Shown here piece by piece: positions 26,090-35,609 of a DNA stretch of 64,000 nt. Below the pieces are notes generated by a model. The model worked only from the letters and a program-made list of their open reading frames with translations. It was not told the DNA's origin and did no database searches. Both the position numbers and the translations under genes were made by a program. How positions within the stretch are numbered: the first letter of the stretch is position 1; the number at the start of each line of letters is the position of its first letter. Source of the DNA: Oscillibacter sp. PC13 (GTDB taxonomy: Bacteria; Bacillota; Clostridia; Oscillospirales; Oscillospiraceae); assembly GCF_900115635.1 (NCBI RefSeq), contig NZ_FOXE01000017.1:1-64000 (forward strand). The letters are read 5' to 3'.

Positions 26090-26181
26090 TTTCTACGGCA
26101 TACAATTTTTACCAGTAAAATTCACATGTATGAAAAAAGCAAGGGAAAACTATCCTAATATCTCAATTTCAAAAGATGAAA

Positions 26182-26210
26182 TTGACAATGAACCCAGCAA
26201 AATTTATAGT
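26182..26210 (+). promoter_or_regulatory. Promoter of the second glycyl radical unit
   Basis: TTGACA (26182-26187) and TATAGT (26205-26210) are 17 bases apart in an AT-rich gap before the second activase gene. This suggests that activase 2, SDR2 and GRE3 can be transcribed separately from the TRAP-GRE1-GRE2 unit. Confidence 0.75.
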
Positions 26211-26248
26211 AAATTTAAAATAAACCAGAAGCGGAGGGCCGTGTGCAC

Positions 26249-27172
26249 ATGAAACAACTGACAGGCTGTGTGGGGGGCATTCAAAAATACTCCACATCAG
26301 ACGGGCCAGGTATCCGAACCTCAGTGTTTTTAAAGGGATGCCCGCTTCGGTGCCGGTGGTGCCACAACCCTGAACTCCTTCATACAGAGCGGCAGATTTT
26401 ATTTACCGCCCAGAAGTGCATTGGCTGCGGTAACTGCGTCAAGGCTTGTCCCACGGGCGCGCTGCACCACATGGGAGAGCGGGTGGAATTTGACCAGTCC
26501 CTCTGCAGACACTGCTATGCCTGTGTGGATCACTGCTATAGTGAGGCCCTGCGGCTGGCCGGAAACGACATGACGGTGGAAGATGTCATGCGCAATGTAC
26601 GCCAGGATCGGGGCTATTACGATCGTACCGGCGGCGGCATGACCATCAGCGGCGGCGAGTTGCTGATGCAGGTGGATTTTGCGGAAGCACTGCTGGATGC
26701 AGCGGTGGCAGAGGGAATCGGTGTGGCACTGGATACCTGCGGGTTTGGAAACGGCGACCGCCTGTACCGCATGGCGAAAAAGGCCTCCTATATTCTCTAT
26801 GACATGAAGTCGATTGACGACTCGGTACATCAGCATGCCACCGGCGTCTCCAACCAGCTGATTCTGGAGAATTTGGCCCGACTCGCAGACGATCCCGAGG
26901 TGAATGGAAAAATCTGGATGCGGATGCCGTTAATTCAGGGTTTGAATGATACCCCTGCCATCATTGAGCGCACCTGCGCGTTCTATCGGGAGCACCATCT
27001 GACGTATGTAACGCTATTCCCCTACCACGAGCTTGGCATTTCCAAATATAAGAGTCTGGGGCAGGCCTATGAGAATTTTGCACCGCCGGATACGGAGCGG
27101 CTCCACGAAATTCAGGCGCTGTTCAAGGCCAATGGCATCAAGGCCGATATTCTTGGTGAACAAATCCAGTAA
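26249..27172 (+). CDS. Radical-SAM glycyl radical enzyme activase 2
   Basis: This 307-residue activase has the start [17 protein letters not shown], radical-SAM cysteines [12 protein letters not shown], and two ferredoxin-type Cys sets ([12 protein letters not shown] and [11 protein letters not shown]). SFAM motif [10 protein letters not shown] follows. GGAGGG lies at 26233-26238, 10 bases before the ATG and 4 bases before a GTG at 26243, so the start could be either. It leads the second unit and probably activates GRE3, which lies two genes downstream. Confidence 0.9.
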   Translation: MKQLTGCVGGIQKYSTSDGPGIRTSVFLKGCPLRCRWCHNPELLHTERQILFTAQKCIGCGNCVKACPTGALHHMGERVEFDQSLCRHCYACVDHCYSEALRLAGNDMTVEDVMRNVRQDRGYYDRTGGGMTISGGELLMQVDFAEALLDAAVAEGIGVALDTCGFGNGDRLYRMAKKASYILYDMKSIDDSVHQHATGVSNQLILENLARLADDPEVNGKIWMRMPLIQGLNDTPAIIERTCAFYREHHLTYVTLFPYHELGISKYKSLGQAYENFAPPDTERLHEIQALFKANGIKADILGEQIQ

Positions 27173-27212
27173 TGAACACAGAACGATAGATATAGAAATG
27201 AGGATGTCTCTC

Positions 27213-28037
27213 ATGAGTGAAATTGTGAAGGATTGCAAAATCGGCGATCTTTTTTCCCTGCAGGATCGGGTGGTTCTGGTGGTAGGTGCCGGTGGACTTG
27301 GCGCCTATATCGGCCGCGGCATGGCCCTCAACGGCGCAAAAGTGGTTTTTACCAACACTTCCATTGGGAAAGCGCAGAAGGTGCAGGCGGACATGGCTGC
27401 GGAGGGCCTGGCTTGTGACATCTACCAGCTGGATGTGACCGACAACGATCAGGTAGTGGATGTGATTCACGCCATCGACGAAAAGTACGGTCGGATTGAC
27501 GTGCTGATCAACACGGCAGGTATCGGCGCTCACTCGGAGCCGGAGAATTATCCGCCGGAGGTGGTCCGTCAGGTGGTGGATGTCAACCTGAACGGCACCA
27601 TCTTCATCTGTCGGGAAGTCGGCAAGGTGATGATCCGCCAAGGCGGCGGCAAAATCGTCAACATTGGCTCCATTGCAGGTGATTTCTGCCATACCTATCT
27701 CTCCATGCCCTATGAGTGCTCCAAGGCCGCTGTCCACCAGTTCACCCGTTCTTTGGCGGTTACCTGGGTCAAATACAATATTAATGTCAACTGCATCGCC
27801 CCCACCTGGGTCTATACGCCCATGCTGGAGGGGTTCCAGGACAACACCTATGACCGTATCATCGAGCAGCATCCTGCCGGCCGGATTGCCGCGGTGAACG
27901 ATTTCCTCGGGCTTGCAATTTATCTCTCCACCCCCGCCTCCAATTATGTAACCGGACAAGTGATTTACGTGGATGGCGGCTGGAGCAGCGGAAAGCCCAT
28001 CGATATTCCCACGGAGCAGCGCTGCGTCCGTGAGTAA
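27213..28037 (+). CDS. Short-chain dehydrogenase/reductase (SDR) 2
   Basis: This 274-residue SDR has the motifs VGAGGLGAYIG (cofactor), NTAGIG, IVNIGSIAGDF (Ser) and catalytic YECSK, and ends with GQVIYVDGGWSSG. I start at ATG 27213 with a GAGG box 9 bases upstream; in-frame ATGs at 27198 and 27204 are possible, whereas the longer frame overlaps activase 2. It is a clear relative of SDR1, and each SDR gene directly precedes a glycyl radical enzyme gene. It probably handles an alcohol/carbonyl pair in the GRE3 pathway. Confidence 0.88.
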   Translation: MSEIVKDCKIGDLFSLQDRVVLVVGAGGLGAYIGRGMALNGAKVVFTNTSIGKAQKVQADMAAEGLACDIYQLDVTDNDQVVDVIHAIDEKYGRIDVLINTAGIGAHSEPENYPPEVVRQVVDVNLNGTIFICREVGKVMIRQGGGKIVNIGSIAGDFCHTYLSMPYECSKAAVHQFTRSLAVTWVKYNINVNCIAPTWVYTPMLEGFQDNTYDRIIEQHPAGRIAAVNDFLGLAIYLSTPASNYVTGQVIYVDGGWSSGKPIDIPTEQRCVRE

Positions 28038-28111
28038 TAGGGAAGTGCCTATTGATTTCATATCTTTGATGAAGAGCAATTTCAATCCAGTTCGGATAGG
28101 AGGAAAGCATC

Positions 28112-30478
28112 ATGACCGAACGAGTAAAAAAACTGCGTAAGCAGCTTTTGGAAGTAAAGCCCGCACTGAGCATTGAGCGGCTGCGGCTGGAGACAGAGGC
28201 CGCCAAGCTGTTCTCCGGCGCCCCCACGCCGATTTACCGCGCCAAAATTCTGGAGTATGTGCTTCAGCATAAAACCGTCCGAATCTATGACGGCGAGCTA
28301 CTGGTTGGTACTGTGACGGAAAAGGTGCGGGCGGCTGACATCTTCCCGGAGTATGCCTCCGGAAAATTGTGGCTGTACGAGACATTGCCTATGATTTCCA
28401 AGCGGCCTCACGATCCCTTCGAAATCTCTCCGGAGGAGGTTTCCGAGGCAATTGATCTTTTGCACTACTGGGACGGCAAGGCAACTGAGGAGCTCACCCT
28501 GGCCCACATTCCTCAATACCTGCTAGATCACGAGAATGCCGGTGTCTACAAGTCCGGCAACAAGGGCAGTGTCTCCGGACACGTGCATCCCAATTACCAG
28601 CGGATGATGGAGGGCGGCTTCCGCAAACAGATTCAGCGCTGCAAGGACTTGATCGAAGAGACAACCTACAGCGGCCTGAACGTGGAGAAGATGCACAAGA
28701 TAGAGTATTGGGAAGCCACCATCATCGTGCTGGAGGCCTTTATCTCCTATGCCCACCGTCTGGCTGACGAGGCGGAGCATCAAGCATCCGCCTGTAGTGA
28801 CGAGACGCGCCGGGCGGAGCTGAATCAAATTGCCGCCATCTGCCGCAAGGTGCCTGAAAATGCCCCCGAAACCTTCCGGGAGGCGCTACAGTTCCAGTGG
28901 TTTATCGAAGTGGGCCTGAACATTGAGGCGAACTCCTATGCCACGGGCTTGGGGCGCTTTGATGTCAATCTGGGTCGGTATCTGGAGGCTGATAAGAAGA
29001 AGGGGCTCATTAGCAATGAGGAGGCCCAGGAGCTGCTGGAGCTGCTGTTCATCAAGGTAACGGCCATCGTCAACATGAGCGACAACTATTACAGCCGTGC
29101 CGACGCAGGCTATCCCATGTGGCAGATTCTGATGATCGGCGGTATCGACGAAAACGGCAACGATGTGACAAACGACCTGTCCTATCTGGTGCTGGAGGCT
29201 GCCAGCGAGGTCAAGCTGGCACAGCCTGCGGTGGCCCTCCGTGTTCACGACGGGATGCCGGAGGATCTCTTCCGCAAGGGTGTAGAGATGATCCAGGACG
29301 GTCAGGCCAACCCCGCCTTCTTCAGCGACAAGGTTGCCATGCAGCAGGTGCTGGACAAAGGCGGTTCTCTGGAGGAGGCCCGCAACTGGGTCATTATTGG
29401 CTGCATTGAGCCGCATCCCGGTATGGGCAATACGGACGGAAGCCCGGTGGGCGGCTATGTCAGCGCGCCCAAGTGTCTGGAGATGGCGCTGCACAACGGT
29501 GTGGATCCGGTGACGGGAATAAAATTGGGCCTGGAGACCGGCGATCCCTCCGCCTTCACCTGCAAGGAAGATATTGTAGAGGCTGTAAAGAAGCAGGTCT
29601 GCTACGCTTGGGAGCTTTTGACAAAGGAGCACTGCATCTCTCAGTCCGTGCAGACAAATCTGCCCGCCATTTACGCCTCCTCTCTCATCGACGGCTGCAT
29701 TGAAAAGGGCATGTCCATTCAGGAGGGCGGCCCGGTGCACTGCTATGTCAACACCTTCATCTGCGGTCCAGCCACTGTGGGCGATTCTATCGCCGCCATC
29801 GACTACGCCGTGTTCCAGAAAAAGCTGCTGACAATGGAGCAGATCATCCATCTTTGTGACACCAACTTTGAAGGCGCTGAAGATCTGCGGCAGATGCTGG
29901 TCAACAAGCCCCCAAAGTTCGGCAACGACATTCCCGAAGTGGATCAGATGGTTTCCGACATTGTGGAGGCCGGTGTTACACACATTGCCAAAATCAGCGA
30001 TGCCCGCGGCGGGAAGTTCTCCCCTGGTAACCTCTCTCAGACCTACAATGTCACCTTGGGTGAGCATGTGGGCGCCACACCTGATGGCCGCAAGGCCTTT
30101 ACAGCCCTGAGCGACAACGCCTCTCCCGCCATGGGCCGGGATACCAGCGGCCCGACTGCAGCTGCAAACTCCGTGGCCCATCTGAATCAGAAGGTCTGCC
30201 ACGGCGGCGTACTTTACAACCTGCGCTTTGATCCCCGGGGCGTTGCCGGTGAGCCCGGAAAGGCTATTATCGGCGGTGTCATCAGGGAATTTATGGAGGG
30301 CGGCGAACATATCCAAATCAACGTGGTAGATGATGAGACACTGCGTGCCGCCCAGGTCCATCCGGAGGATTACCGGGACCTGGTGGTTCGTGTTGCCGGC
30401 TATATGGCCTACTTCACGGAGCTGGATAAGGGCGTACAGGATATTATCATTGCCCGGACGGCCCACTGTGCCTGCTGA
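28112..30478 (+). CDS. Glycyl radical enzyme 3 (dehydratase/lyase type)
   Basis: This 788-residue enzyme has the radical Gly763 in RVAGYMAYF and the catalytic Cys431 and Glu433 in IIGCIEPHPGMG, of the GC(V/I)EP form seen in the glycerol/choline/hydroxyproline-type enzymes. The N-terminal half contains GHVHPNYQRMMEGGF and LGRFDVNLGRY, segments typical of that broad group. It is not close to GRE1 or GRE2. Isethionate or dihydroxypropanesulfonate lyases and diol dehydratases are in the same broad group, but I see no residue pattern that fixes the substrate. It is the last gene of the second unit and is followed by a strong terminator. Confidence 0.9.
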   Translation: MTERVKKLRKQLLEVKPALSIERLRLETEAAKLFSGAPTPIYRAKILEYVLQHKTVRIYDGELLVGTVTEKVRAADIFPEYASGKLWLYETLPMISKRPHDPFEISPEEVSEAIDLLHYWDGKATEELTLAHIPQYLLDHENAGVYKSGNKGSVSGHVHPNYQRMMEGGFRKQIQRCKDLIEETTYSGLNVEKMHKIEYWEATIIVLEAFISYAHRLADEAEHQASACSDETRRAELNQIAAICRKVPENAPETFREALQFQWFIEVGLNIEANSYATGLGRFDVNLGRYLEADKKKGLISNEEAQELLELLFIKVTAIVNMSDNYYSRADAGYPMWQILMIGGIDENGNDVTNDLSYLVLEAASEVKLAQPAVALRVHDGMPEDLFRKGVEMIQDGQANPAFFSDKVAMQQVLDKGGSLEEARNWVIIGCIEPHPGMGNTDGSPVGGYVSAPKCLEMALHNGVDPVTGIKLGLETGDPSAFTCKEDIVEAVKKQVCYAWELLTKEHCISQSVQTNLPAIYASSLIDGCIEKGMSIQEGGPVHCYVNTFICGPATVGDSIAAIDYAVFQKKLLTMEQIIHLCDTNFEGAEDLRQMLVNKPPKFGNDIPEVDQMVSDIVEAGVTHIAKISDARGGKFSPGNLSQTYNVTLGEHVGATPDGRKAFTALSDNASPAMGRDTSGPTAAANSVAHLNQKVCHGGVLYNLRFDPRGVAGEPGKAIIGGVIREFMEGGEHIQINVVDDETLRAAQVHPEDYRDLVVRVAGYMAYFTELDKGVQDIIIARTAHCAC

Positions 30479-30553
30479 CATCGTTTTGGAAAGCGGCCGG
30501 CCGGCGTGATGTAGCGGAAGTTTCCCCCTCCGGTCTCATGGCAAATCGGCTTG

Positions 30554-30592
30554 AAAGGAACGTGCTTTTCTGCAAGGCACGTTCCTTTTTTC
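30554..30592 (+). terminator. Terminator after GRE3
   Basis: An 11-bp perfect stem (AAGGAACGTGC with GCACGTTCCTT) and 11-base loop are followed by a T-tract, 77 bases beyond the GRE3 stop. Confidence 0.85.
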
Positions 30593-30682
30593 TTTACGCA
30601 GCGGCTGTCGGTTTGGCCATTCCCTGCGGGCTGTCGGATCCGCACTTTACACAGACTGAACAAAAACTTCTCCGGAATTCCG

Positions 30683-30712
30683 TTGACTGCAGCGTCTGCC
30701 TGCCTCTATAAT
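30683..30712 (+). promoter_or_regulatory. Promoter of the HAD phosphatase gene
   Basis: TTGACT (30683-30688) and TATAAT (30707-30712) are 18 bases apart. The 34-base repeat at 30646-30679 lies directly upstream, where an activator or repressor site would be expected. Confidence 0.65.
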
Positions 30713-30756
30713 AGCAAAACAGTTCCATTCCAAAAGCATATAGATAGGAGCAGATC

Positions 30757-31422
30757 ATGCAAACAAAGAACGTAATTCAACTCGTCACTTTTGATTTGGA
30801 CGGCACCATGCTGGACGATGAATGGGCGCACGCCGAGGCAAACCGGCGGATTGGTGAGCGCCTGGGTGTGGACCACACCCGGCTGGGCAAGCTGACCGGA
30901 TACTCCGTCCGCCTGCGCTGGCAGGAACTCTGCCGGCAGGCCGAGCTTTCCGTGGACATTGAAGAACTTGCCGATGAGCACTTTCAGATTACACTGGACT
31001 TGCTGCGGGAGGCAGGAACAGCAGAGGCTCCTGGCTTAACGGAGACCTTATCCATGCTGAAGGCCGACGGATATCTCCTCGCAGTGGCTTTCTCCTCGGA
31101 CGAGCCCTTTGTCCGGGCTGTAGTGGAGCTTTTGCGGCTTACAAGCTATGTGGATTTCTTTCTCACCAAAAACCAGGTGGAGAAGCTGAAGCCCTCTCCG
31201 GAGATCTACCTCACCGCCTGCAGGCTTGCAAATGTCTCCGTCAGTCAGGCCGTTGGCATTGAGGACAGCGACCCTGGCTGCTTGGCGCTTCGGAGAGCCG
31301 GAATGTACAGCATCGGTTTCACAAACGGCGGAAAAAACCGCCAGCAGCTGGCGGATGCGGATGCCCGCATTTCCTCCATGCGCGATCTGCTTCCTCTTTT
31401 GGAAAAGCTGCAGCGGCCTTGA
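30757..31422 (+). CDS. HAD hydrolase, beta-phosphoglucomutase-like
   Basis: This 221-residue HAD protein has FDLDGTMLD (nucleophile Asp and acid Asp), a helical cap, the motif II region AVAFSSDEP and motifs KPSPEIYLTA and GIEDSDPGCLALRRAG. It is a cytosolic phosphatase or phosphomutase for small organophosphates. Its own promoter follows the GRE3 terminator, so it may be only loosely tied to the radical enzymes. It does not have the PhnX Lys/Ala pattern. Substrate unknown. Confidence 0.85.
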   Translation: MQTKNVIQLVTFDLDGTMLDDEWAHAEANRRIGERLGVDHTRLGKLTGYSVRLRWQELCRQAELSVDIEELADEHFQITLDLLREAGTAEAPGLTETLSMLKADGYLLAVAFSSDEPFVRAVVELLRLTSYVDFFLTKNQVEKLKPSPEIYLTACRLANVSVSQAVGIEDSDPGCLALRRAGMYSIGFTNGGKNRQQLADADARISSMRDLLPLLEKLQRP

Positions 31423-31555
31423 GCAAGGTATATAAAACAGTTTGCACTGATCAGAAAAGGTATACGCGGTGTCAGCCATTTCGTGTCCGTAACGGTGAAA
31501 TATATTTCCTTGCCTGCAGCGCAGAATAAGCGTCCAACTGCCTTCTTTTATAGTG

Positions 31556-31615
31556 AGCCCCCCTGTTTCTGTAGCAACGGCTGAACAGCCGGTACATTAC
31601 AGAAACAGGGGGGCT
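31556..31615 (+). terminator. Terminator after the HAD gene
   Basis: An outer 18-bp perfect inverted repeat (31556-31573 and 31598-31615) encloses an inner perfect stem CGGCTG-AA-CAGCCG. A TGTTTTT tract follows on the plus strand. It lies between convergent genes, the HAD gene (plus) and the PucR gene (minus). Confidence 0.85.
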
Positions 31616-31714
31616 TGTTTTTCTATTGCCCAGATCCATGATGTATTTCCACCGGAGTCAGGGAACTTGTCCCCAACAGGTGTCATTTAAACGCGCGGCA
31701 CTTGATTCTGCGCC

Positions 31715-32908
31715 TCAGCTTTCATATTCGTAAAGGTGATACAGCTTTGTAAACAGCAGGGTCTGCGTTTTAAAAACAATATCGTCTTGAGCTTCCCACA
31801 GCTTCTTAATTCTCGAGAGCCGGTAGCGGATTGTATTGCTGTGCTGATACATTTTCTTCGAGATAAGGTCAATGTCTCCTCCACTTTTTACAAAGGCAAA
31901 TATAGTATTCAGCGCGACTCCGGGAGCGTCCATATTTGCCTCAATTCGATTGAGCAGATCCAAATAATAGATTCTGGCCCACGGTGTTTCACTGGAAAAG
32001 CACAAAAAACGATCCACGCCGGCCTGTGAAAATTCCACATAAGCACTCTGATTCATGATACAGATCTTATTCGCACAGATTGCCTCGTGAATGGCTTTTG
32101 GAATGCTTGGAAGGCTGTCATTCAAAATGCGGATCCCAACCTGATATTTTTTCTTCTTTAAAAAATACGGTTTTAAAAAGGCCAATATCTGCGCCGTGTC
32201 CACCGGCATTTTTTCGCGGGCCGTATACAGGCAAAGCGTCCCCTTCCGATAAGGTAGCAGCAGGTGCTTTGTGGCGCACTTTCCAAAGCCATTGTGCAGG
32301 CCAGGTTTTTCCCCGGACCATTGCGGTATTCCGCCGAAAGCGTCGCTCCCCTCTATCGGGAGGGCCGTCTTTTCTTCCGTTATAAATGCGCAGAAAACCA
32401 GGTTGCTCTCAAAGCGGGAGTTCAGCCGTAATGCCAGCTGCTCCCGCTCTTCTGTCGGAAGGGATGAGGCGGCCAGCAGATCGTCAATGATTTTTTCCTG
32501 ACGCTTGGGATCGTCCTCCAAAATAGCGATTTTTAAATCAAACAGCAAATCATCCACATATAAATCATCAAAAAACAGGATCGGAACGCCAGCTGAATCA
32601 GAAAGCTTTTTGATGGAATCGGGAATCGTGCGCAAATATACACGTTTAATTGCAATAGCCGCAACCCTGCATTTAATGAGATTGGTCAGCGCTTCCTCTA
32701 CAGCCATAGGGGCATTTTTCGCAAAAGACAGGGTTGTCAGGACAAATTCGTTTTCAGGAAAGGAGTTGAAAATCTTGGTCCCGGTCTCCCACTCCAGAAA
32801 TCCGGTACTGAAAACATGATTTCCCAGACCCCGGGCCCCGGAAACACAGCGGAACTGCTTATACAGGGGACGCTTTAAAATTTCTTCTACAGTAATCAAC
32901 GAGTTCAC
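31715..32908 (-). CDS. PucR-type transcriptional regulator
   Basis: This 397-residue protein begins with a PucR N-terminal domain (MNSLITVEEILKRPLYKQFR, FNSFPENEFVLTTL, AIKRVY) and ends with a PucR-type HTH (KSGGDIDLISKKMYQHSNTI, then RYRLSRIKKLWEAQ). PucR proteins are activators that respond to catabolic intermediates, first described for purine degradation. The gene is convergent to the HAD gene and on the opposite strand from the GRE operon; it may be the locus regulator or act on the por genes beyond. Effector unknown. Confidence 0.88.
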   Translation of the reverse strand: MNSLITVEEILKRPLYKQFRCVSGARGLGNHVFSTGFLEWETGTKIFNSFPENEFVLTTLSFAKNAPMAVEEALTNLIKCRVAAIAIKRVYLRTIPDSIKKLSDSAGVPILFFDDLYVDDLLFDLKIAILEDDPKRQEKIIDDLLAASSLPTEEREQLALRLNSRFESNLVFCAFITEEKTALPIEGSDAFGGIPQWSGEKPGLHNGFGKCATKHLLLPYRKGTLCLYTAREKMPVDTAQILAFLKPYFLKKKKYQVGIRILNDSLPSIPKAIHEAICANKICIMNQSAYVEFSQAGVDRFLCFSSETPWARIYYLDLLNRIEANMDAPGVALNTIFAFVKSGGDIDLISKKMYQHSNTIRYRLSRIKKLWEAQDDIVFKTQTLLFTKLYHLYEYES

Positions 32909-33467
32909 ATCCTATCTCCTGTTTTATGCCCATACCTGCAAGAAGTTCGTGACGCCGGTTTGCCTGTGGTTGTCATCTGCAAAGCGTGTCCATTCGAAAA
33001 GCGCTGGTGCAGCGCATCCTGCATCGAGTGGCTGTCCTGCAAAGCCTTCTGGAGTATTCCTCCCTGCCGCGCGGCGAAGGCTTGGGCCTGAGACGCCATG
33101 CTATTTTTTCACGGTTGCCGCAATCAAGGGTTCTGTCAGACTGTCTGCGGAGGTTTGCCTTCCTCTTTGGGTTGCTGATAGCGGTTTATTTCAGGATGAA
33201 TTTACGGCTCTGTTTCTCCGTTTTACAAAACCTGTGTATATTTTACCACAAGAGCGCAAACCAGAACACATGTTTTGTGCAAAATTCTTCTGCATTTCTT
33301 ATTGTAAAATATACAAAAATTTTTGTTCAGTTTTAAATTCAGTACAATTGCACACTTTTTCTTTCCATGTCATGATATTAGCATACATATTGACGAATTT
33401 TGGGTAGTGCCTTACATGCAGCAATTACGGGGAATTCAAGCTTTATTCTCCCATATTGAATACACTT
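32909..33467. other. Intergenic region between PucR and por genes
   Basis: This 559-base gap becomes AT-rich after 33200 and includes TTTTTGTTCAG at 33320-33330, whose complement CTGAACAAAAA is the core of the 34-base repeats at 13340 and 30646. No gene is supported in either direction. Confidence 0.4.
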
Positions 33468-34400
33468 TTACAGTTCGCAGAGCTTGAGGAGTGCCTCCCA
33501 GTTGCGGTCGACCTCCTGCTGGACCTGCTCGATCATCCATTCGTTTCCGGGCTTGAACATGTGGGCAAAGCGGCCCTGGAGCTTCAGATACTCCTCCACA
33601 GGCCTCTTATCCTTGGGCTCATAGCTGAGAATGTACTTGCCCTCTACCACTTCATACAGCGGCCAGATGCAGGTCTCCACCGCCATCTTCGTGATCTCCA
33701 TCAGCTTCTCACTGGGATACCGCCAGCCACGGGGACAGGGCGCCATCACGTTCAAAAACGCCGGGCCGGGCGTGTAGATGGCCCGGTGGGCCTTCTCGCT
33801 GATGTCCTTGAAGTTCCCGATAAAGGTGGTCTGCGCCACATAGGGCACGCCGTGGGCCACCATGATCTTCGTCAGATCCTTCTTCTTCTGCAGCTTGCCG
33901 GGAATCACCGTGCCTGCGGGGGTCGTGGTGGTGTCGGCAAAGTGGGGGGTGGAGGAGGAGCGCTGGATGCCGGTATTCATGTACGCCTCGTTGTCATAGC
34001 AGACATAAACCATATCGTGGCCCCGCTCCATGGCGCCGCTGAGGCTCTGGAAGCCGATGTCATAGGTGCCGCCGTCGCCGCCGAAGGTGATGAACTTCCA
34101 GGTCTCATCGATCTTGCCCCGCTTCTTCAGCGCCTTGTACGCCGTCTCCACGCCGGAACAGGTAGCCGCCGCATTTTCAAACGCATTGTGGATGAAGCTG
34201 TCCTTCCACGCCGTATAAGGATACATGAAGGTGGACACCTCCATACAGCTGGTAGCGCCGGTGACCACCGCCTTGTCACCTGGCTCCAGCTGCCGCAGCA
34301 CTGTCCGGATGGCAATGGGGGAACCACAGCCTGCGCACATCCGGTGTCCGCCGGACAGACGCTCTTCCCGCATCAGGTTCTCTTTCAGATTGTAGTTCAT
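33468..34400 (-). CDS. porB: Pyruvate/2-oxoacid:ferredoxin oxidoreductase beta subunit
   Basis: This 310-residue subunit binds thiamin diphosphate and a [4Fe-4S] cluster. CAGCGSPIAIRT holds two of the cluster cysteines, ATSCMEVSTFM continues the typical start, and FITFGGDGGTYDIGFQSLSG is the ThDP/Mg site, ending with a Cys (MAPCPRGWRYP). It oxidises pyruvate or a related 2-oxoacid to acyl-CoA and reduces ferredoxin in the cytosol. It is the last gene of a porC-porD-porA-porB set. Pyruvate is the likely substrate but branched 2-oxoacids cannot be excluded. Confidence 0.93.
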   Translation of the reverse strand: MNYNLKENLMREERLSGGHRMCAGCGSPIAIRTVLRQLEPGDKAVVTGATSCMEVSTFMYPYTAWKDSFIHNAFENAAATCSGVETAYKALKKRGKIDETWKFITFGGDGGTYDIGFQSLSGAMERGHDMVYVCYDNEAYMNTGIQRSSSTPHFADTTTTPAGTVIPGKLQKKKDLTKIMVAHGVPYVAQTTFIGNFKDISEKAHRAIYTPGPAFLNVMAPCPRGWRYPSEKLMEITKMAVETCIWPLYEVVEGKYILSYEPKDKRPVEEYLKLQGRFAHMFKPGNEWMIEQVQQEVDRNWEALLKLCEL

Positions 34401-34415
34401 CTTGGTTCTCCCTCC

Positions 34416-35594
34416 TTATTCCCGCACATCCAAATAGCGGTAGGTTTCGCCCACGTCGCCGGTGGATGCGATCTGCTCCAGCTCTGCGAACACGTGCTGG
34501 ATGCTCTCCACCCGCACGTCCCGGCCGCCCAGGCCATAGATGTAATTGATCCCCTTCGGGCCGCTGATGCCCGCGGCGTACAGTGCCGCGCAAACCTCCG
34601 CGTACATGGGGCCGCAGTGGGCATTGAAGCTGTCGTCCTTATCCATGACGGCAAAGGCCTTCACATGCTTCAGCGCCGCACACAGCTCTTCTGCCGGGAA
34701 GGGACGGAAGGAGCGGACCTTGATAAGTCCCACCTTCTTGCCGCCCTGGCGCAGCTGGTTGACCGCCTCCTTGGCTGTGCCGGCGGAGGATCCGATGATC
34801 ACAATGGCCTCTTCCGCATCCTCCATCCGGTATTCCTCAATCAATCCGTAGGTCCGGCCTGTCATTGCGCCGAACTCTGCGCCAACCTTCCGGATGACCT
34901 CCTTGGCGTCCATCATGGCCTGGGCCTGCTGCCGCTTGGATTCCATGTAGTACACCGGTGTGGCGTAAGCGCCCACGGCCATGGGCTCATCCTTGTTCAG
35001 CAGATAGTGCTTCGGCCTGTACTCGCCCACAAAGGCCTTTACCTTCTCGTCCTCCACCAGCTCAATATTTTCAATGGCATGAGAGGTGATAAAGCCGTCC
35101 TGGCAAATCATGATGGGAAGGCCCACCGCCTCGCCGATCCGCATGGCCTGCAGGTAGTTGTCATAGGCCTCCTGGTTCGTCTCCGCGAACAGCATCAGCC
35201 AGCCCGTGTCCCGCACGCCCATGGCGTCGGAGTGGTCGTTGTTGATATTGATGGGGCCACTCAGTGCCCGGCAGCTCACTGCCAGGGTGATGGGCAGGCG
35301 GTCGCTGGCCGCCACATACAGCATCTCCGTCATGTAGCACAGGCCGCAGGAACTGGTGGCCGAAATGGCCCGGCAGCCCGCTGCCTCCGCGCCGATGCAG
35401 GTGGACATGGCGCTGTGCTCGGACTCCACCGCGATGAACTCCGTGTCCACTTCGCCGTTATCTACATAGGCGGAGAAATACTGGGGGATTTCCGTGGAGG
35501 GTGTGATGGGGAATGCGCCCATCACATCCGGGTTGATCTGCTTCATGGCATAGGCGATGGCCTCATTGCCCGAAAGTCTCTCTCTGATTCCCAT
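34416..35594 (-). CDS. porA: Pyruvate/2-oxoacid:ferredoxin oxidoreductase alpha subunit
   Basis: This 392-residue subunit forms the substrate/CoA-handling part of the oxidoreductase. It begins LSGNEAIAYAMKQINPDVMGAFPITPSTEI (PFOR N-terminal domain) and contains ESEHSAMSTCIGAEAAGCRA and the C-terminal FRPFPAEELCAALK domain. Gene order and spacing of 15 bases to porB fit one operon. Length fits the family. Confidence 0.93.
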   Translation of the reverse strand: MGIRERLSGNEAIAYAMKQINPDVMGAFPITPSTEIPQYFSAYVDNGEVDTEFIAVESEHSAMSTCIGAEAAGCRAISATSSCGLCYMTEMLYVAASDRLPITLAVSCRALSGPININNDHSDAMGVRDTGWLMLFAETNQEAYDNYLQAMRIGEAVGLPIMICQDGFITSHAIENIELVEDEKVKAFVGEYRPKHYLLNKDEPMAVGAYATPVYYMESKRQQAQAMMDAKEVIRKVGAEFGAMTGRTYGLIEEYRMEDAEEAIVIIGSSAGTAKEAVNQLRQGGKKVGLIKVRSFRPFPAEELCAALKHVKAFAVMDKDDSFNAHCGPMYAEVCAALYAAGISGPKGINYIYGLGGRDVRVESIQHVFAELEQIASTGDVGETYRYLDVRE

Positions 35595-35609
35595 TTTTTC
35601 GTTCCCCCC

